From Clostridia bacterium (GTDB lineage: Bacteria; Bacillota; Clostridia; Christensenellales; Pumilibacteraceae): 8,427 bases of DNA. Under the pieces are notes generated by a model. It made no database searches, was not told where the DNA came from, and was given only the letters and a program-made list of their open reading frames with translations. Positions 6,528-8,427 of this stretch are shown here, one piece after another; position 1 is the stretch's first letter; every line of letters starts with the position of its first letter. The DNA lies in the NCBI GenBank assembly GCA_900762945.1, contig CAAFIN010000299.1, forward strand, positions 1-8,427, in the 5' to 3' direction. Position numbers and translations under genes: made by a program.

Positions 6528-7660
6528 AGCGGCGTATACTCCGTCTTGTACAGCGTTTCATTCTCGGAAAAGTCGAACTCGCCGACTTTTGCAAACTTGC
6601 CGTCCGAAGTGAATATCAACGCGCGGTAGCCTTCTTTACCGAGAAATTCCGCGGCTTTTTCCCCGCCGAGTACGCAAGCCGCCGTGGCGTATGCGTCGCA
6701 CAGCATCGAACTTTCGCCGACGATAGTAGCCGATATAACGTGCGGGGTTTGGACGTACTTAGCCGCGGTTTCGTCGTACGCGATCCCTATCGGCATTGCG
6801 GTCTTGCCGTCGATTATATGGCAGATTTTCAGCGTTTCGCCGCCGTAGGTATAGTCGTAACTACGCTCGTAATCGCCGCTCGTCACCACCGAAACGTCTC
6901 CGCGCTCGTAAAATCCGCAGACGTAAGCGTTTTTTCCGTCGCCGCCGCGCGGGTTGATTACGCCCACGCCCCACGGCTTGTCCGAATTTCCGTCACGGTA
7001 ATCGCCGACAAGATAGATATTTCCGCTTATCTTGATAAGCGCGCCGGTCACGCCGCGAGTTTTGCAGATTTTTCGGCACTCGTCGGCAAGATAGCCTTTC
7101 GCCACGCCGCCGAAGTCGAGCATTACGCCGTCCGCGGTTTTGGTAAGATAATACTTGCCGTCTTTTTCATCGGCGGTAAATCCGCCCATACCGTTTTTGC
7201 CGCCAAGCGCTTTTACTTCTTCTATATCCGGCAGACTTTCTTTTTTCGCGCCGCCGTAAGCGTACGCGTTTATTCCGTCAGCGTCGACTTCCCATAACCG
7301 CGAAACCGCTCCCAGCGACGGATCGAACGCGCCGTCGGTTTTAAGGTAGATTTCCTTCGCCTTGACGGCGAGGTAATAGGCGTGACGATCGACTTCGGTC
7401 GTTTCGCCATTTTCTGAAGCGTTGAACGCGGATAACAGACTGTCCGCGCGGTTTATATTCACCGAAGCGTCGAGTTCGTCCGCTATCGCCAGCATATCCG
7501 CTATCGCCGATTTTTCGTCGCCGCCGGAGAGTGAAGCCGAGAAAACTATACCGGACGAAAATACGGTGCGGGTTTCGGTGACGTAGCCGCCGCACGACGC
7601 GCACGTCAGCGCCGCAACCGCCGCCGCAAGTAATGCAATTATTCTTTTCGTTTTCGGCAA
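6524..7660 (-). CDS. apbE: ApbE: exported FAD:protein FMN transferase
   Basis: A 378-residue flavin transferase that cuts FAD and attaches FMN to a threonine or serine of exported redox proteins, in a Mg-dependent reaction outside the membrane. Residues 1-23 form a signal peptide (KTKR, then a hydrophobic run). C23 (CASC) or C20 may be lipidated, but neither fits the lipobox well. Family motifs are DGAFDPSLGAVSRLW (109-123), LDFGGVAKGYLAD (181-193), ISGNIYLVGD (211-220), TSGDYERSYDY (260-270), HIID (281-284), and SSMLCDAYATA (317-327) with metal-binding D322. Some differ from consensus: HIIDGKTAMP instead of HIIDPKTGxP. The start is TTG, with GGAG eight bases upstream; the nearby ATG at 7677 is out of frame. 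It follows the DegV-like gene by 24 bases and overlaps the NusG-II gene by 4 bases. No protein here shows a recognisable flavinylation motif, so its target lies elsewhere. Confidence 0.93.
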   Translation of the reverse strand: MPKTKRIIALLAAAVAALTCASCGGYVTETRTVFSSGIVFSASLSGGDEKSAIADMLAIADELDASVNINRADSLLSAFNASENGETTEVDRHAYYLAVKAKEIYLKTDGAFDPSLGAVSRLWEVDADGINAYAYGGAKKESLPDIEEVKALGGKNGMGGFTADEKDGKYYLTKTADGVMLDFGGVAKGYLADECRKICKTRGVTGALIKISGNIYLVGDYRDGNSDKPWGVGVINPRGGDGKNAYVCGFYERGDVSVVTSGDYERSYDYTYGGETLKICHIIDGKTAMPIGIAYDETAAKYVQTPHVISATIVGESSMLCDAYATAACVLGGEKAAEFLGKEGYRALIFTSDGKFAKVGEFDFSENETLYKTEYTPL

Positions 7661-7672
7661 CTTCTCTTCTCC
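7658..7672 (-). promoter_or_regulatory. TTG start codon and Shine-Dalgarno site of apbE
   Basis: GGAG (complement of 7669-7672) stands 8 bases before TTG (complement of 7658-7660). The downstream reading frame begins with a standard basic and hydrophobic signal peptide. The frame is open further up to the DegV stop at 7685-7687 but has no ATG or GTG there. The ATG at 7675-7677 is in another frame. This decides the start. Confidence 0.7.
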
Positions 7673-7684
7673 GTCATCCGCGTT

Positions 7685-8427
7685 TTATTCGGCTTTGTCT
7701 TTCTTTACGAACAGAAGCCCCACGGTATTCGGTCCGCAATGACTGCCGATGACCGGTCCTACCAGTTGCTCCCATATCTCCGCATTCGGGTGTTTTTCCT
7801 TTATATACGACACGGTGAGCGCCACGTCCTCGTCGCAGTCGGCGTTCATGACTACGATCGGATAGTTTTCGTCCACGTCATCCGTTTCGAGATACGCCGC
7901 GAGGTCCTTAAGCGAGCGCTTGCGTCCCTTGGACTTGTCGATGTTGACGAGTTTGCCGTCGATGTTGGAAATGATCGGCTTTATGTTGAACAGCGTCCCC
8001 ATAGCCGCCTTGAAACTCGACAATCTGCCGCCGCGCTTGAGATAGATAAGGTCGCCGACGGTAAAATAGCACTTGGTGAGGTCGCGGAACTTTTCGATGA
8101 ATTCTACGATTTCCTCGTCGGTCGCGCCGGCGTTATGTTTAAGCGCCGCAAAGTACACGACAAGCCCCGCCGCCATACTTATGTGCGTGGTGTCGACTAC
8201 CGTGATTTTACGGTCGGGATAAGCGGTTTTGAGATCGTCGATCGCCTTGTACATTGAATTGAACGTGCCGCTCATTTTGTGCGAGAACGTGACGTAGATA
8301 ATATCCTCGCCCGCTTTGAGTACGGGTTCGAAGTACTCGATATAGTCGGATTCGTTCAGCGCGCTGGTCTTGGGCACCGCGCCGCCGCGCATCTTAGCGA
8401 AGAACGCGCGGTTGTCGGTGTTCTTGC
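7685..8427 (-). CDS. DegV-family fatty-acid-binding protein (5' end outside window)
   Basis: The reading frame stays open to the window edge, giving at least 246 residues; the true start lies beyond 8427. The first in-window methionine (8390-8392) is internal, because about 50 further residues are expected for the usual length of around 280-290. DegV/FakB proteins bind a fatty acid and present it to the kinase FakA for phosphorylation in phospholipid synthesis. Motifs (numbered from the internal Met) are PKTSALNESDYIEYF (7-21), the lipid-headgroup SGTFNS (41-46), YLKRGGRLS (117-125), KPIISNIDGKL (138-148) and GPVIGSHCGPNTVGLLF (212-228). The last is normally HxGPG; here it is HCGPN. Which fatty acid is bound, or whether this copy is a FakB or a paralogue, cannot be told. 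It precedes apbE by 24 bases and is probably in the same operon. Confidence 0.9.
   Translation of the reverse strand, partial: KNTDNRAFFAKMRGGAVPKTSALNESDYIEYFEPVLKAGEDIIYVTFSHKMSGTFNSMYKAIDDLKTAYPDRKITVVDTTHISMAAGLVVYFAALKHNAGATDEEIVEFIEKFRDLTKCYFTVGDLIYLKRGGRLSSFKAAMGTLFNIKPIISNIDGKLVNIDKSKGRKRSLKDLAAYLETDDVDENYPIVVMNADCDEDVALTVSYIKEKHPNAEIWEQLVGPVIGSHCGPNTVGLLFVKKDKAE

Noticed and set aside
8390..8392. ATG as the start of the DegV-like gene
   Set aside because: The frame stays open to the window end, and the expected N-terminal part of the DegV fold would be missing, so this methionine is internal.

Overview
The window carries nine protein-coding genes, all on the minus strand, with almost no free space between them. 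AGGAG-type ribosome binding sites, a PucR/CdaR-type regulator, and the membrane pair of a Gx-transporter protein and a NusG-domain-II protein suggest a Bacillota (Clostridia-like) genome, probably an uncultured anaerobe of roughly balanced GC content. That assignment is inference; no rRNA or other strong taxonomic marker is present. No tRNA, rRNA, CRISPR array, insertion sequence, phage gene, T-box or riboswitch was recognised. No stretch without a gene exceeds 92 bases.

In the direction of transcription (high to low coordinates), the first block runs from 8427 to 2535. It holds a DegV-family fatty-acid-binding protein (5' end outside the window), an exported ApbE flavin transferase starting with TTG, a membrane-anchored NusG-domain-II protein, a Gx-transporter membrane protein (Hpre_diP_synt_I family), a fold-type-I PLP aminotransferase, tyrosyl-tRNA synthetase, and a YigZ/IMPACT-family protein. 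Gaps are 24, 12 and 8 bases, and three junctions are 4-base ATGA overlaps (apbE/NusG-II, Gx/aminotransferase, tyrS/yigZ). This is what a single translationally coupled operon looks like.

The second block is two further genes on the same strand with larger leaders: an O-acetylhomoserine sulfhydrylase (75-base leader) and a PucR/CdaR-like transcriptional regulator (92-base leader with a 7-bp inverted repeat just before the ribosome binding site). They may be read from their own weak promoters or by read-through; no clear intrinsic terminator separates the blocks.

Functionally, the most coherent part is apbE, the NusG-II gene and the Gx gene (5583-7660). ApbE covalently attaches FMN to exported redox proteins, and the two membrane proteins resemble pairs found near flavin-based extracytosolic electron-transfer or Rnf-type loci in Firmicutes. 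The flavinylated partner is not visible here. The remainder is amino-acid and translation housekeeping: aminotransferase, tyrosine charging, IMPACT protein and homocysteine synthesis. I see no clearly novel defence, mobile or biosynthetic system. The points worth a second look are the redox cassette, the ApbE motif variants, the regulator's leader hairpin, and a tyrS that sits inside an operon without a T-box.
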